NCBI RefSeq assembly: GCF_004187715.1
Contig: NZ_QZWF01000001.1
Location: 992,001 to 1,056,000 of the forward strand
Reading direction: 5' to 3'
Source of the DNA: Streptomyces sp. F001
GTDB taxonomy: Bacteria; Actinomycetota; Actinomycetes; Streptomycetales; Streptomycetaceae
DNA: 64,000 nt
Of this stretch, positions 9,958 through 19,016 are shown in pieces. Position 1 is the first letter of the stretch, and each line of letters begins with the position of its first letter. Made by a program: the position numbers and the translations under genes. Under the pieces are notes generated by a model that saw only the letters and a program-made list of their open reading frames with translations, had not been told where the DNA came from and made no database searches.

Positions 9958-10629
9958 GTGGCCATCCGTGTCCTACTGGTCGACGACCAGCCGCTGCTGC
10001 GTACGGGCTTCCGGATGATCCTGGAGGCCGAGCAGGACATCGCGGTCGTCGGCGAGGCCGGAGACGGCCTCCAGGCACTCGACCAGGTGCGGGCTCTGCA
10101 GCCCGATGTGGTGCTGATGGACATCCGCATGCCGCGGATGGACGGCGTGGAGGCGACCCGGCAGATCACCGGCCCGGGGCGGGACGGCCCGGCGAAGGTG
10201 CTGGTGCTGACCACGTTCGACCTCGACGAGTATGTGGTGGAGGCCCTCAAGGCGGGCGCCAGCGGTTTCCTCCTGAAGGACGCCCCCGCCAACGAACTGG
10301 TGCAGGCGATCCGGGTCGTGGCGGCCGGCGAGGCGATGCTCGCGCCGAGCATCACACGGCGCCTCCTCGACAAGTACGCCACGCATCTGCCGTCCGGCGA
10401 CGAACCCGTCCCCGACACGCTGAACACCCTCACCGAGCGCGAGGTGGAGGTGCTGAAGCTGGTGGCGCGTGGACTGTCGAACGCGGAGATCGCCGCCGAC
10501 CTGTTCGTCAGCGAGACCACGGTCAAGACGCATGTGGGCCATGTGCTGACCAAGCTGGGCCTGCGGGACCGGGTGCAGGCCGCGGTGTACGCCTACGAGA
10601 GCGGTCTGGTGCGCCCCGGCGCGCAGTGA
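9958..10629 (+). CDS. NarL/FixJ-family response regulator (orphan)
   Basis: DNA-binding two-component regulator of 223 residues. The receiver domain has the acidic pair VDD near residue 9, phospho-acceptor Asp55 in VVLMDIRMPRMDG, and a conserved Lys in FLLKDAP. The LuxR-type helix-turn-helix covers about residues 155-210 (LTEREVEVLKLVARGLSN, TVKTHVGHVL). The GTG start follows GAAGGAG. No histidine kinase gene is adjacent; upstream is the RecB-like nuclease and downstream a terminator. It may be phosphorylated by a distant kinase or act independently. Confidence 0.92.
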   Translation: MAIRVLLVDDQPLLRTGFRMILEAEQDIAVVGEAGDGLQALDQVRALQPDVVLMDIRMPRMDGVEATRQITGPGRDGPAKVLVLTTFDLDEYVVEALKAGASGFLLKDAPANELVQAIRVVAAGEAMLAPSITRRLLDKYATHLPSGDEPVPDTLNTLTEREVEVLKLVARGLSNAEIAADLFVSETTVKTHVGHVLTKLGLRDRVQAAVYAYESGLVRPGAQ

Positions 10630-10654
10630 CCCCACCTGCGGCCGTACGACGCCG

Positions 10655-10686
10655 AGGGCGCCCCCTTCCGAGGAAGCGGGCGCCCT
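10655..10686. terminator. Bidirectional terminator
   Basis: AGGGCGCCC ... GGGCGCCCT with additional inner pairing (CTTCC/GGAAG). It sits between the convergent response regulator and the peptide-binding lipoprotein gene and can serve both. Confidence 0.75.
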
Positions 10687-10702
10687 GACGCGTATCGGCT
10701 GC

Positions 10703-12277
10703 TCAGCCCTTGCTGAGGTCCCAGAACCGGAACACGGTCGAGGCGTCGAGGCAGTACTCCAGGCCGTAGACGGCCTCGCGGGCCACCGCGTACTGCTTGG
10801 CCTGCCAGACCGGCAGGACGGGGAGTTCCTCGGCGACGATGTCCTGCAGCTCCCCGAAGTCCTCGTCGGTTCCCGCGCGGTCGCTCTCGGCGGCGGTGCG
10901 CGGGATGAGGGTGCCGGTGATCGTGCTGTTGGCGTAGTTGTTGTCCAGCACGTTGCCCTCGCCGAAGAACGGGGCGGTGAAGTTGTCGGCGTCCGGGTAG
11001 TCGGGCACCCAGCCCTTGACGTACACGCCGTACTTGCCGTCGGCGATGTCCTTCTCGTACTGGTCGAAGGCGACGGACTGCACGTCGGCGGTGAACAGGC
11101 CGCTGTCGTTGAGCTGTGCCGCGATCGCCGCCAACTCCTGGTCGGTGGCGGGGCCGTAGCGGGAGGGGGTCGACCAGAGGGTGAGCTTGACCTTGTCAGT
11201 GATGCCTTCGGCGCGCAGCGCGTCCGCGGCCTTCGCCTTGGAGGGGCGGGCGCCGTAGGTGTCGAAGAAGGCCGTGTTGTGGCCCGCGATACCGGCCGGG
11301 ATGATCGAGTACAGCGGGGTCGCGGTGCCCTGGTAGACGTCCTCGATGAGGGCCTCGCGGTCGATCAGGTGGGCGATGGCCTTGCGGACCCCGGGCTGTC
11401 CGGCTACGGGGTCGTCCATGTTGAAGACCAGGTGCTGGACCTCGGCGCTGCTGCCCTCGACGACCTTGACCCCGGCGTCGTCGTCGGCGTTCTCGATGTC
11501 GGCGATGTCGCCGGCGCTCAGGCCTCGGTAGGCGATGTCGATCTCGTTGTCGAGGAGTGCTTCCTTCAGGGCGCTCTGGTCGCCGTGGAAGAACTTCAGG
11601 GTGACGCCGCTGTTCTGGACCTCGGCGGTGCCCTTGTAGTTCTCGTTGACCGAGAACACGGCCTCGTCGTCGCTGAACGAGTCGAGCTTGTACGGGCCGG
11701 AGCCGACCGCCTCGCCGTCCTTGCGCAGCCCGTTCGCGTCGTACTCCCGGTGGTTGACGATGGAGCCGGCACCGGAGGCGATCTTGCTGGGGAAGGTGGC
11801 GTCGGCGACCTTCAGGGTGAACACGACGGTCTTCTCGTCCGGCGTCCGGACCGAGTCGAGCATGGGGAACATGACGGCCGGACCGGCTTCGTCGTTGATC
11901 TTCAGCATGCGGTCGAAGGAGAACTTGACGTCCTTCGAGGTGAGCGGGTCACCGTTGCTGAACTTCAGACCGTCCTTCAGCGTGCACTTGTAGACCTTGG
12001 TCGACGTGTCCGTGAAGGTGCACCCCCGGGCCGCCTCCGGCTGCGGTTCGGTGCCGCCCTTGGGGAAGCTCAGCAGGGACTGGAAGACGTTGTTGAACAA
12101 CAGCCACGAGCCGGGGTCGTAGCCGGACGCGGGGTCCGCGGAAAGGATGTCGTCGGACATTCCCATGACCACGTTGGAGCCGCTCTCCCCGGAGTCGCCG
12201 GTCTCGGATCCGCATCCGGTCAGCAGACCGGAGGCCAGCCCGGCCACGATCGGCAGAACCGGCCACTGGTTGCGCAT
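10703..12277 (-). CDS. Peptide/solute-binding lipoprotein 1 (SBP family 5)
   Basis: Extracytoplasmic binding protein of the oligopeptide/dipeptide ABC importer class (DppA/OppA), 524 residues. The signal peptide MRNQWPVLPIVAGLASGLLTGC ends in an LTGC lipobox, so it is probably anchored by a diacylated Cys. The body has family features: LKFSNGDPLTSKDVKFSFDR, VGSGPYKLDSF, and YPDADNFTAPFF near the C-terminus. No permease or ATPase gene is adjacent. It must share a transporter with another locus or act as a lone receptor. It lies 77 bp downstream of a paralogue on the same strand, probably from tandem duplication. Start ATG at 12277 was chosen at the signal peptide; its ribosome site is weak. 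Confidence 0.88.
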   Translation of the reverse strand: MRNQWPVLPIVAGLASGLLTGCGSETGDSGESGSNVVMGMSDDILSADPASGYDPGSWLLFNNVFQSLLSFPKGGTEPQPEAARGCTFTDTSTKVYKCTLKDGLKFSNGDPLTSKDVKFSFDRMLKINDEAGPAVMFPMLDSVRTPDEKTVVFTLKVADATFPSKIASGAGSIVNHREYDANGLRKDGEAVGSGPYKLDSFSDDEAVFSVNENYKGTAEVQNSGVTLKFFHGDQSALKEALLDNEIDIAYRGLSAGDIADIENADDDAGVKVVEGSSAEVQHLVFNMDDPVAGQPGVRKAIAHLIDREALIEDVYQGTATPLYSIIPAGIAGHNTAFFDTYGARPSKAKAADALRAEGITDKVKLTLWSTPSRYGPATDQELAAIAAQLNDSGLFTADVQSVAFDQYEKDIADGKYGVYVKGWVPDYPDADNFTAPFFGEGNVLDNNYANSTITGTLIPRTAAESDRAGTDEDFGELQDIVAEELPVLPVWQAKQYAVAREAVYGLEYCLDASTVFRFWDLSKG

Positions 12278-12354
12278 GTTCACTGCGTGTGCCTTACGTC
12301 GTTCTCGAAGCTCCCGGGCCGCCGTCCAGGACCCGGGCACGGAAAGGGGGTGAG

Positions 12355-13956
12355 TCAGCCGCTCACACCGCGGCCGAGCTCCCACAGCTGGAGGGTCGAG
12401 GAGGAGTTGAGAGCGTACGCGACGCCCGTGACGTCGTCGCGCGCGGCCACGTACTGCTTGCCCTGCCACAGCGGCAGCATGGGTACGTCCTCGGCCACGA
12501 TGTCCTGGATCCGGTTGAGGCTGTCGGCGGCACCCAGCCGGTCGGCCTCACGTCGGGACTCCGGGATCAGAGAGTTGCGGATCTCGCTGTTGGCGTACGG
12601 CGACTTGAGGAAGTTGTCCTTGTCGAGGAACGGGGCGACGAAGCTGTCGGCGTCGGGGAAGTCGGGGAACCACCCCATGCCGAACACGTCGTACTCGCCG
12701 TTGCGTTCGGCGGGTACGAAGGTGTCCCAGGGCGTGCCCTCGATGCTGACGTCGAACAGGCCGCTGTCGTTGAGCTGCTGCTGCAGCTGTTCGAACTCCC
12801 GCTTCGTGGCGGCGCCGTAGTGGTCGGTCGTGTAGTGCAGCGTCAGCTTGACCGGGGTGGTGATGTCGGCGGCGGTCAGCAGGGCCTTGGCCTTGGTGAC
12901 GCTCGGGTCGCCGTACTTGTTGAAGAACGCGTTGGAATGGCCGGTGATCGAGGCCGGGACCAGTGAGTACAGCGGTTCGGCCTGGGAGCCGTAGACCTTG
13001 GAGATCAGTTCGCTGCGGTTCACGATCTGGGCCATGGCCTGCCGTACGGCCTTGTCCTTCACCGTCGGGGCGTCGGTGTTGAAGGCCAGGTAGCGGATCT
13101 CCAGGCCGGGCATCTCCACGAGGTCGACGTCGCCGTCGGAGGCGGCGGAGAGCTTGTCGATCTGCTCGGGCGTCATGGAGCGCGTCATCATGTCGATGTC
13201 GCCCTTGTCGAGGGCGTCACCCATGGCCTCGGCGTCCTTGTAGGAGACCATGTCGACCTCCTCGTTGTTCACCGTCAACGCCCCCTTGTAGTGGGGGTTC
13301 TTGGTGAACACGGCCCGGACGAGTTCGTCGTTCTTCTCCTCGACCTCAAGGGTGTACGGGCCGGAGCCGTCGATCTGGAAGCCCTCGCGCAGCTTGTTCT
13401 TCTCGTAGTTGTCGGGGTTGACGATGCCCGCGACCGGAGTCGACAGCTTGTACGGGAAGGTGGCGTCCGCGGTCTTGAGGTGGAAGATGACTTCGTTGTC
13501 GCCCTGCGTCTCGACGGTGTCGACGGTGGACAGCAGCGCGAAGACGCCACTGTCGGCCTTGATGGCGCGGGCCCGGTCGATGGAGAACTTCACGTCGGCC
13601 GCGGTGATGGGGTCGCCGTTGGAGAACTTCAGGTCCGCGCGCAGCTTGCAGGCGTAGCGCTCGTTGCCGGTGTCGGTGAAGCCGCAGCTCTGGGCGGCCT
13701 CGGGGACGGGTTCGCCGTCGCCGCGCGGCTGGACCATCAGCGTCTGCACGGTCTGCCGCAGCACGTTCCAGGTGCCGACGTCGTAGGCGTACGCCGGATC
13801 GAGGGGCGCGGGGGCGTCCTTGGTGGCGATGAACCGGTCCGTGGTGCCGACGCCGATCGCATCGCCGTCGCTCCCGCTGTCCGACCCGCCGCAGGCGGCG
13901 AGCGCGGGCGCAAGCAGGCCGACCACAGCCGGCAGCACCAAAGTCTTGCGGTTCAT
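12355..13956 (-). CDS. Peptide/solute-binding lipoprotein 2 (SBP family 5)
   Basis: Paralogue of the gene that follows it, 533 residues, with signal peptide MNRKTLVLPAVVGLLAPALAAC and an LAAC lipobox. The shared blocks include LKFSNGDPITAADVKFSIDR, DGSGPYTLEV and FPDADSFVAPFLDKDNF. The C-termini of the two proteins (VAEDVPMLPLWQGKQY versus VAEELPVLPVWQAKQY) are clearly homologous. ATG at 13956 follows GGAGAA at eight bases. It is the first gene of a two-gene unit lacking membrane and ATP-binding subunits. The ligand is unknown; peptides are the family norm. Confidence 0.88.
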   Translation of the reverse strand: MNRKTLVLPAVVGLLAPALAACGGSDSGSDGDAIGVGTTDRFIATKDAPAPLDPAYAYDVGTWNVLRQTVQTLMVQPRGDGEPVPEAAQSCGFTDTGNERYACKLRADLKFSNGDPITAADVKFSIDRARAIKADSGVFALLSTVDTVETQGDNEVIFHLKTADATFPYKLSTPVAGIVNPDNYEKNKLREGFQIDGSGPYTLEVEEKNDELVRAVFTKNPHYKGALTVNNEEVDMVSYKDAEAMGDALDKGDIDMMTRSMTPEQIDKLSAASDGDVDLVEMPGLEIRYLAFNTDAPTVKDKAVRQAMAQIVNRSELISKVYGSQAEPLYSLVPASITGHSNAFFNKYGDPSVTKAKALLTAADITTPVKLTLHYTTDHYGAATKREFEQLQQQLNDSGLFDVSIEGTPWDTFVPAERNGEYDVFGMGWFPDFPDADSFVAPFLDKDNFLKSPYANSEIRNSLIPESRREADRLGAADSLNRIQDIVAEDVPMLPLWQGKQYVAARDDVTGVAYALNSSSTLQLWELGRGVSG

Positions 13957-14376
13957 GCTCGAGTTTCTCCAGAGCTGTCAAGTCCGTGTATCCGGCATGC
14001 AGGGGTGGCGCAGCGGATCACGGGAGCGGGGGCGAGGTTCTCGCGACGAGATTAATGCGCACCCGCTCCGGGGTTCGCAGCGACGGGAGTTGAGCGCCCA
14101 TCACGCTGCGAAACCGGGCGCGGACACACTGAAAACCCGACAGTGGAAGGATTAGTACAGCGTTCCATGAATCGGGACACAAAGGCGGGGTGACCGCCCT
14201 GTATTGGGGCCGCGAGACACACGAGCAGGCCCCTGTCGACCCCTCAAGAAGTGGCGAACATCACACTTTCGCACAGGGTTCAACAGGACCGGAATTCAGC
14301 CATCCGGAGTTCGAATTCTTTCGCAAGTGCACCTGGTGAATTGCTGTTCCGCCGAAGCGGTACGGTGGGTGAACGC
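13957..14376. other. Intergenic region upstream of the lipoprotein pair
   Basis: About 420 bp without a recognised gene. It should hold the promoter of the two lipoprotein genes and the 3' end of the HAD transcript. I see only a short minus-strand reading frame at 14018-14101 and a 4-bp GC hairpin near 14349. No tRNA or riboswitch fold was recognised. Confidence 0.4.
14018..14101 (-). CDS. Possible 27-residue leader peptide ORF
   Basis: ATG at 14101 starts a 27-codon frame (MGAQLPSLRTPERVRINL...) ending at a TGA, about 60 bp before the first lipoprotein gene on the same strand. There is no clear Shine-Dalgarno and no run of a regulatory amino acid. Short upstream ORFs are common in Streptomyces leaders, but this could be chance. 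Confidence 0.2.
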   Translation of the reverse strand: MGAQLPSLRTPERVRINLVARTSPPLP

Positions 14377-15078
14377 CTAGCGCATTTCCGTCATCAGGCC
14401 GCGCAGAAATGCCAGGTCCACCTGTTCGAGAGAGTCCACCACGGTACGCCGGGCAGCCGGGGCGATCGGAGCCACCGACGGTACGGCCACCACCTGACAG
14501 CCCGCGGCCTCGGCGGCCGCCACACCGGTCGCGGTGTCCTCGACGACCGCGCATCTGGCCGGCTCCGCACCGAGTCCTGCGGCGGCGAGCAGATACGGGT
14601 CGGGGTGCGGCTTGGTGCGCGCCACCTCGTCCCCGGCCACGGTCAGGGCGAAGTACTGGGAGCCGATCAAGCCCAGCACCCGGTCGATGATGCGCCGGTG
14701 CGAGGCCGAGACCAGCGCCGTCGGGATCTCGTGCGCGGCCAGTTCGGCCAGCAGCCGGGCGGCACCCGGCATCAGCGGCAGGGCACGGTCGATACGGTCC
14801 TCGAACCCCTGGTTGAGCAGGACGGTGAGCTCGGCGAGGGTGATGTCGGCGCCGGTGGCCTCGATCAGGAACCCCGCGCTGCGGGTCATGGGACCGCCGA
14901 CCACGACATGGCGCCAGGAATCGTCGAGGGTGTGACCGAGGCCTGCGAAGACCTCGACCTCGACGTCCCACCAGAAGCCCTCGGTGTCCACCAGAGTGCC
15001 GTCCATGTCGAGGAGCACGGCCTGCAGGGCGGAGCCCTCCGCCGTACGGGTGCCGAGTGCGGGGACCGTCGTCGTCAT
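14377..15078 (-). CDS. HAD-superfamily hydrolase (beta-phosphoglucomutase-like)
   Basis: 233-residue phosphatase or phosphomutase of the haloacid dehalogenase superfamily. Motif I is LLDMDGTLVDTEGFWW, motif II is in ALVSASHRR, motif III is the Lys in RTKPHPDPYLLAA, and motif IV is AVVEDTATGVAAA. A helical cap lies between motifs I and II. ATG at 15078 follows AGGAGGT at eight bases. It lies downstream of metH, separated by a strong terminator, so it is probably transcribed on its own. The substrate cannot be told from sequence; small sugar phosphates are typical. Confidence 0.88.
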   Translation of the reverse strand: MTTTVPALGTRTAEGSALQAVLLDMDGTLVDTEGFWWDVEVEVFAGLGHTLDDSWRHVVVGGPMTRSAGFLIEATGADITLAELTVLLNQGFEDRIDRALPLMPGAARLLAELAAHEIPTALVSASHRRIIDRVLGLIGSQYFALTVAGDEVARTKPHPDPYLLAAAGLGAEPARCAVVEDTATGVAAAEAAGCQVVAVPSVAPIAPAARRTVVDSLEQVDLAFLRGLMTEMR

Positions 15079-15101
15079 CCGGTGGTACCTCCTGAGGGAC
15101 T

Positions 15102-15135
15102 AGCAGGCCGGTTCCCTGACGGGAACCGGCCTGCT
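15102..15135 (-). terminator. Perfect terminator hairpin after metH
   Basis: 15-bp perfect stem (AGCAGGCCGGTTCCC / GGGAACCGGCCTGCT) with a TGAC tetraloop, 30 bp after the metH stop and before the HAD start. Confidence 0.88.
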
Positions 15136-15164
15136 GTGGACCGACCAGTGTACGACGTATCCGA

Positions 15165-18100
15165 TCAGCGTGCGTTGAAGTACTTCGCCTCGGGGTGGTG
15201 GATCACGATGGCGTCCGTGGACTGCTCGGGGTGCAGCTGGAACTCCTCGGACAGCCGGACCCCGATCCGCTCCGGCTCGAGCAGGTCGGCGATCTTCGCC
15301 CGGTCCTCCAGGTCCGGGCAGGCGCCGTAGCCGAGCGAGAAACGCGCTCCCCGGTACTTCAGCGCAAACATGTCCTCCATGTCGGCCGGGTCCTCCCCGG
15401 CGAAGCCCAGCTCGGCCCGCACGCGCGCGTGCCAGTACTCGGCGAGGGCCTCGGCCAACTGCACGGACAGACCGTGGAGTTCGAGGTAGTCGCGGTAGGA
15501 GTCGGACTCGAACAGCCGGGCCGTCTCCTCCCCGATCCGCGAGCCCACCGTGACGACCTGGAGCCCGACCACATCCGTCTCGCCGGCCTCTTCCGGGCGG
15601 AAGAAGTCGGCCAGACACAGCCGGCGGCCGCGGCGCTGACGCGGGAAGGTGAACCGGGTGCGCTCGTTGCCCGCGTCGTCCAGGATGATCAGGTCGTCGT
15701 CCTTGGACACGCACGGGAAGTAGCCGTACACCACGGCCGCCTCGAGCAGGTTCTCGGTCTGGAGGCGGTCCAGCAGGCCGCGCAGCCGGGGCCGGCCCTC
15801 GCTCTCGACGAGTTCCTCGTAGGAGGGGCCCTCGCCGGTGCGGGCCTGCTTCAGCCCCCACTGGCCCTTGAACAGGGCGCCCTCGTCCAGCCAGGACGCG
15901 TACTCCTTGAGCTGGATGCCCTTGACGACGCGGGTGCCCCAGAACGGCGGCGTCGGGACGGGGTTGTCGGTGGCGACGTCGGAGCGGACGTGCCCCTCTT
16001 CCGGACGCTCCTCGACGACAGCGGTGGCGGTGGCCCGCACCCGGCGCTGCCTGAGCTCCGGCAGCTTCGCGCCGGGCACGCCCCGCTTGACGCCGATCAG
16101 GGCGTCCATCAGGCGCAGGCCCTCGAAGGCGTCCCGGGCGTAGCGGACCTCGCCCTCGTAGATCTCGTGCAGGTCCTGCTCGACGTAGGCGCGGGTGAGG
16201 GCGGCGCCGCCGAGGATGACCGGGTAGTCGGCGGCCAGGCCCCGGGCGTTGAGCTCCTCCAGGTTCTCCTTCATGATCACCGTGGACTTCACCAGCAGCC
16301 CGGACATGCCGATGACATCGGCCCGGTGCTCCTGGGCAGCGTCCAGGATCGCCGAGACCGGCTGCTTGATGCCCAGGTTGACCACGTTGTAGCCGTTGTT
16401 GGACAGGATGATGTCGACCAGGTTCTTGCCGATGTCGTGCACGTCGCCGCGCACGGTGGCCAGCACGATGGTGCCCTTGCCGTCCGCGTCGGTCTTCTCC
16501 ATGTGCGGCTCGAGATGGGCGACGGCGGCCTTCATCACCTCGGCGGACTGCAGCACGAACGGCAACTGCATCTGCCCGGACCCGAACAGCTCACCGACCA
16601 CCTTCATGCCGTCCAGCAGGGTGTCGTTGACGATGTCCAGCGCCGGGCGGTCCTGCAGGGCCTCGGTGAGGTCGGCCTCCAGGCCGTTGCGCTCGCCGTC
16701 GATGATGCGCCGCTTGAGGCGCTCCTCCAGCGGCAGCGCGGCCAGTTCCTCCGCCTTGCCCGCCTTCAGCGACTTGGCGGTGGCGCCCTCGAACAGTGCC
16801 ATCAGCTTCTGCAGCGGGTCGTAGCCGTCACGGCGGCGGTCGTAGATCAGGTCGAGGGCAGTGGTGACCTGCTCGTCGTCGAAGCGGGCGATCGGCAGGA
16901 TCTTCGACGCGTGCACGATCGCCGAGTCCAGGCCCGCCTTGACGCACTCGTCGAGGAAGACGGAGTTGAGCAGGATCCGGGCGGCCGGGTTCAGACCGAA
17001 GGAGATGTTCGACAGGCCGAGCGTGGTCTGCACATCGGGGTGACGGCGCTTCAGCTCGCGGATCGCCTCGATGGTGGCGATGCCGTCGCCCCGGGACTCC
17101 TCCTGCCCGGTGCAGATCGTGAAGGTCAGACAGTCGATGAGGATGTCCGACTCGTGGATGCCCCAGTTGCCGGTCAGATCGGCGATCAGACGCTCGGCGA
17201 TCTCGACCTTCTTCTCAGCCGTACGGGCCTGGCCCTCCTCGTCGATGGTCAGGGCGATCAGCGCGGCGCCGTGCTCCCGGGCCAGCTCCGTGACCTTCGC
17301 GAACCGCGACTCGGGCCCGTCACCGTCCTCGTAGTTCACCGAGTTGATGACCGCCCGGCCACCCAGCTTCTCCAGGCCCGCCCGGATCACGTCGACCTCG
17401 GTGGAGTCCAGCACGATCGGCAGCGTCGAGGCGGTCGCGAACCGGCCGGCCAGTTCCTCCATGTCGGCGACGCCGTCCCGGCCGACGTAGTCCACGCACA
17501 GGTCGAGCATGTGCGCGCCCTCACGGATCTGCTCCCGGGCCATCTCCACACAGTCGTCCCAGCGGCCCTCCAGCATCGCCTCACGGAACTTCTTGGACCC
17601 GTTGGCGTTCGTCCGCTCACCGATCGCCAGATACGAGGTGTCCTGACGGAACGGCACCGACTGGTACAGGGACGCGGCGCCCGGCTCCGGACGCGGACTG
17701 CGCTCGCTCGGCGTGGTGTCCCGGACCCGCTCCACGACCTGCCGCAGATGCTCCGGCGTCGTACCGCAGCAGCCGCCCACCAACGACAGCCCGTAGTCCC
17801 GGACGAAGTTCTCCTGCGCATCGGCGAGTTCCGGCGCGGTGAGCGGGTAGTGGGCGCCCTCGGCCGTCAGCACGGGCAGGCCGGCGTTCGGCATGCAGGA
17901 CAGCGGGATGCGGGAGTGGCGGGCCAGGAAGCGCAGGTGCTCGCTCATCTCGGCCGGGCCGGTCGCGCAGTTCAAGCCGATCATGTCGATGCCGAGCGGC
18001 TCCAGCGCCGTCAGCGCCGCGCCGATCTCGGAGCCGAGCAGCATGGTGCCGGTGGTCTCGACGGTGACCGAGACGATCAGCGGTACGTCGTAGCCGGCCG

Positions 18101-18692
18101 TCCGCATCGCCCGGCGGGCGGCGACGACCGAGGCCTTGGTCTGGAGCAGGTCCTGCGTGGTCTCCACGAGCAGCGCGTCCGCGCCGCCCGCGAGGAGGCC
18201 CTCGGCGTTCTGCTGGTAGGCGTCGCGGATCGCGGCGAAGGTGGTGTGGCCGAGGGTGGGCAGCTTGGTGCCGGGGCCCATCGAGCCGAGCACCCAGCGC
18301 TGCTGCCCGGTGCGCTGCGCGAACTCGTCGGCGGTCTCACGGGCGATCCGGGCACCTGCCTCGGACAGCTCGTGGACGCGGTCGGCGATGTCGTACTCGC
18401 CGAGAGCGCTGAGGTTCGCGCCGAAGGTGTTGGTCTCCACACAGTCCACGCCCGCGGCGAAGTACTCGGCATGCACCGAGCGCACGATGTCCGGGCGGGT
18501 GACGTTCAGGACCTCGTTGCAGCCCTCGAGGTGCTGGAAGTCCTCGAGGGTGGGTTCCTGGGCCTGGAGCATGGTGCCCATCGCCCCGTCGGCTACCACC
18601 ACTCGGGTGGCGAGCGCCTCACGCAGGGCGGACACGCGGGTCCGGCTGTCGGTGGAACTGTCGGTGGAAGGGGTCTGCGGCAACGAGGCCAT
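15165..18692 (-). CDS. metH: Cobalamin-dependent methionine synthase
   Basis: Transfers the methyl group of 5-methyltetrahydrofolate to homocysteine through methylcobalamin, 1175 residues in the usual four modules. The homocysteine domain has GLNCATGP and GGCCGTTPEH (three zinc cysteines). The pterin-binding domain follows ERTNANGSKKFREAM. The cap/B12 domain contains DVHDIGKNLVDIIL, whose His is the lower cobalt ligand. The C-terminal reactivation domain contains YFPCVSKDDD and FSLGYGACPDLEDR, which bind SAM. ATG at 18692 follows AGGGAGC; 27 in-frame upstream codons are unlikely. No cobalamin riboswitch was recognised upstream. Confidence 0.97.
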   Translation of the reverse strand: MASLPQTPSTDSSTDSRTRVSALREALATRVVVADGAMGTMLQAQEPTLEDFQHLEGCNEVLNVTRPDIVRSVHAEYFAAGVDCVETNTFGANLSALGEYDIADRVHELSEAGARIARETADEFAQRTGQQRWVLGSMGPGTKLPTLGHTTFAAIRDAYQQNAEGLLAGGADALLVETTQDLLQTKASVVAARRAMRTAGYDVPLIVSVTVETTGTMLLGSEIGAALTALEPLGIDMIGLNCATGPAEMSEHLRFLARHSRIPLSCMPNAGLPVLTAEGAHYPLTAPELADAQENFVRDYGLSLVGGCCGTTPEHLRQVVERVRDTTPSERSPRPEPGAASLYQSVPFRQDTSYLAIGERTNANGSKKFREAMLEGRWDDCVEMAREQIREGAHMLDLCVDYVGRDGVADMEELAGRFATASTLPIVLDSTEVDVIRAGLEKLGGRAVINSVNYEDGDGPESRFAKVTELAREHGAALIALTIDEEGQARTAEKKVEIAERLIADLTGNWGIHESDILIDCLTFTICTGQEESRGDGIATIEAIRELKRRHPDVQTTLGLSNISFGLNPAARILLNSVFLDECVKAGLDSAIVHASKILPIARFDDEQVTTALDLIYDRRRDGYDPLQKLMALFEGATAKSLKAGKAEELAALPLEERLKRRIIDGERNGLEADLTEALQDRPALDIVNDTLLDGMKVVGELFGSGQMQLPFVLQSAEVMKAAVAHLEPHMEKTDADGKGTIVLATVRGDVHDIGKNLVDIILSNNGYNVVNLGIKQPVSAILDAAQEHRADVIGMSGLLVKSTVIMKENLEELNARGLAADYPVILGGAALTRAYVEQDLHEIYEGEVRYARDAFEGLRLMDALIGVKRGVPGAKLPELRQRRVRATATAVVEERPEEGHVRSDVATDNPVPTPPFWGTRVVKGIQLKEYASWLDEGALFKGQWGLKQARTGEGPSYEELVESEGRPRLRGLLDRLQTENLLEAAVVYGYFPCVSKDDDLIILDDAGNERTRFTFPRQRRGRRLCLADFFRPEEAGETDVVGLQVVTVGSRIGEETARLFESDSYRDYLELHGLSVQLAEALAEYWHARVRAELGFAGEDPADMEDMFALKYRGARFSLGYGACPDLEDRAKIADLLEPERIGVRLSEEFQLHPEQSTDAIVIHHPEAKYFNAR

Positions 18693-19016
18693 GTATGGGC
18701 TCCCTGAAGTGCGACGGCTGTCGGCTTTGCGCTTGCTGTCCAGAGCCCGCGCGGGCTTTGGACGAGGGCGCACGCCGCCAGGGTAGCCGGGACCCGGGGC
18801 CTATGGTCAGGGGCGTCCACGAGACGGACCACGATGGCGGCCGGGTCACCGCCGGTGGACGTGTGACGCAACAACTGCCGACCGACCATTGGCGGCAGAT
18901 CGGCATCGACAGGTAGTGTTCGGCATTGCCGAACAGCGGACATAGTCGAACATCGGCGAACAGCGAGGCGGACGTCGTGGCTCGACGGTCGCACAGGGGA
19001 CGGAGGCAGAACGGCG
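18693..19016. promoter_or_regulatory. Divergent metH / gylR promoter region
   Basis: 324 bp with no gene. It contains the GylR operator-like palindrome (18917-18935), partial GAACA half sites (about 18945-18963), and a palindrome AGCCCGCGCGGGCT near 18743-18757 in the probable metH leader. No consensus riboswitch was seen. Confidence 0.6.
18917..18935. promoter_or_regulatory. GylR operator-like palindrome before gylR
   Basis: Perfect 19-bp palindrome TGTTCGGCATTGCCGAACA, about 82 bp before the gylR start. A closely related sequence precedes glpF. Further GAACA-type half sites follow at about 18945-18963. GylR-type IclR regulators control their own gene and the glycerol operon, so autoregulation here is the natural reading. 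Confidence 0.75.

Noticed and set aside
18693..18916. Cobalamin, SAM or SAH riboswitch before metH
   Set aside because: No conserved B12-box or SAH-type core was recognised; only a GC palindrome is present.
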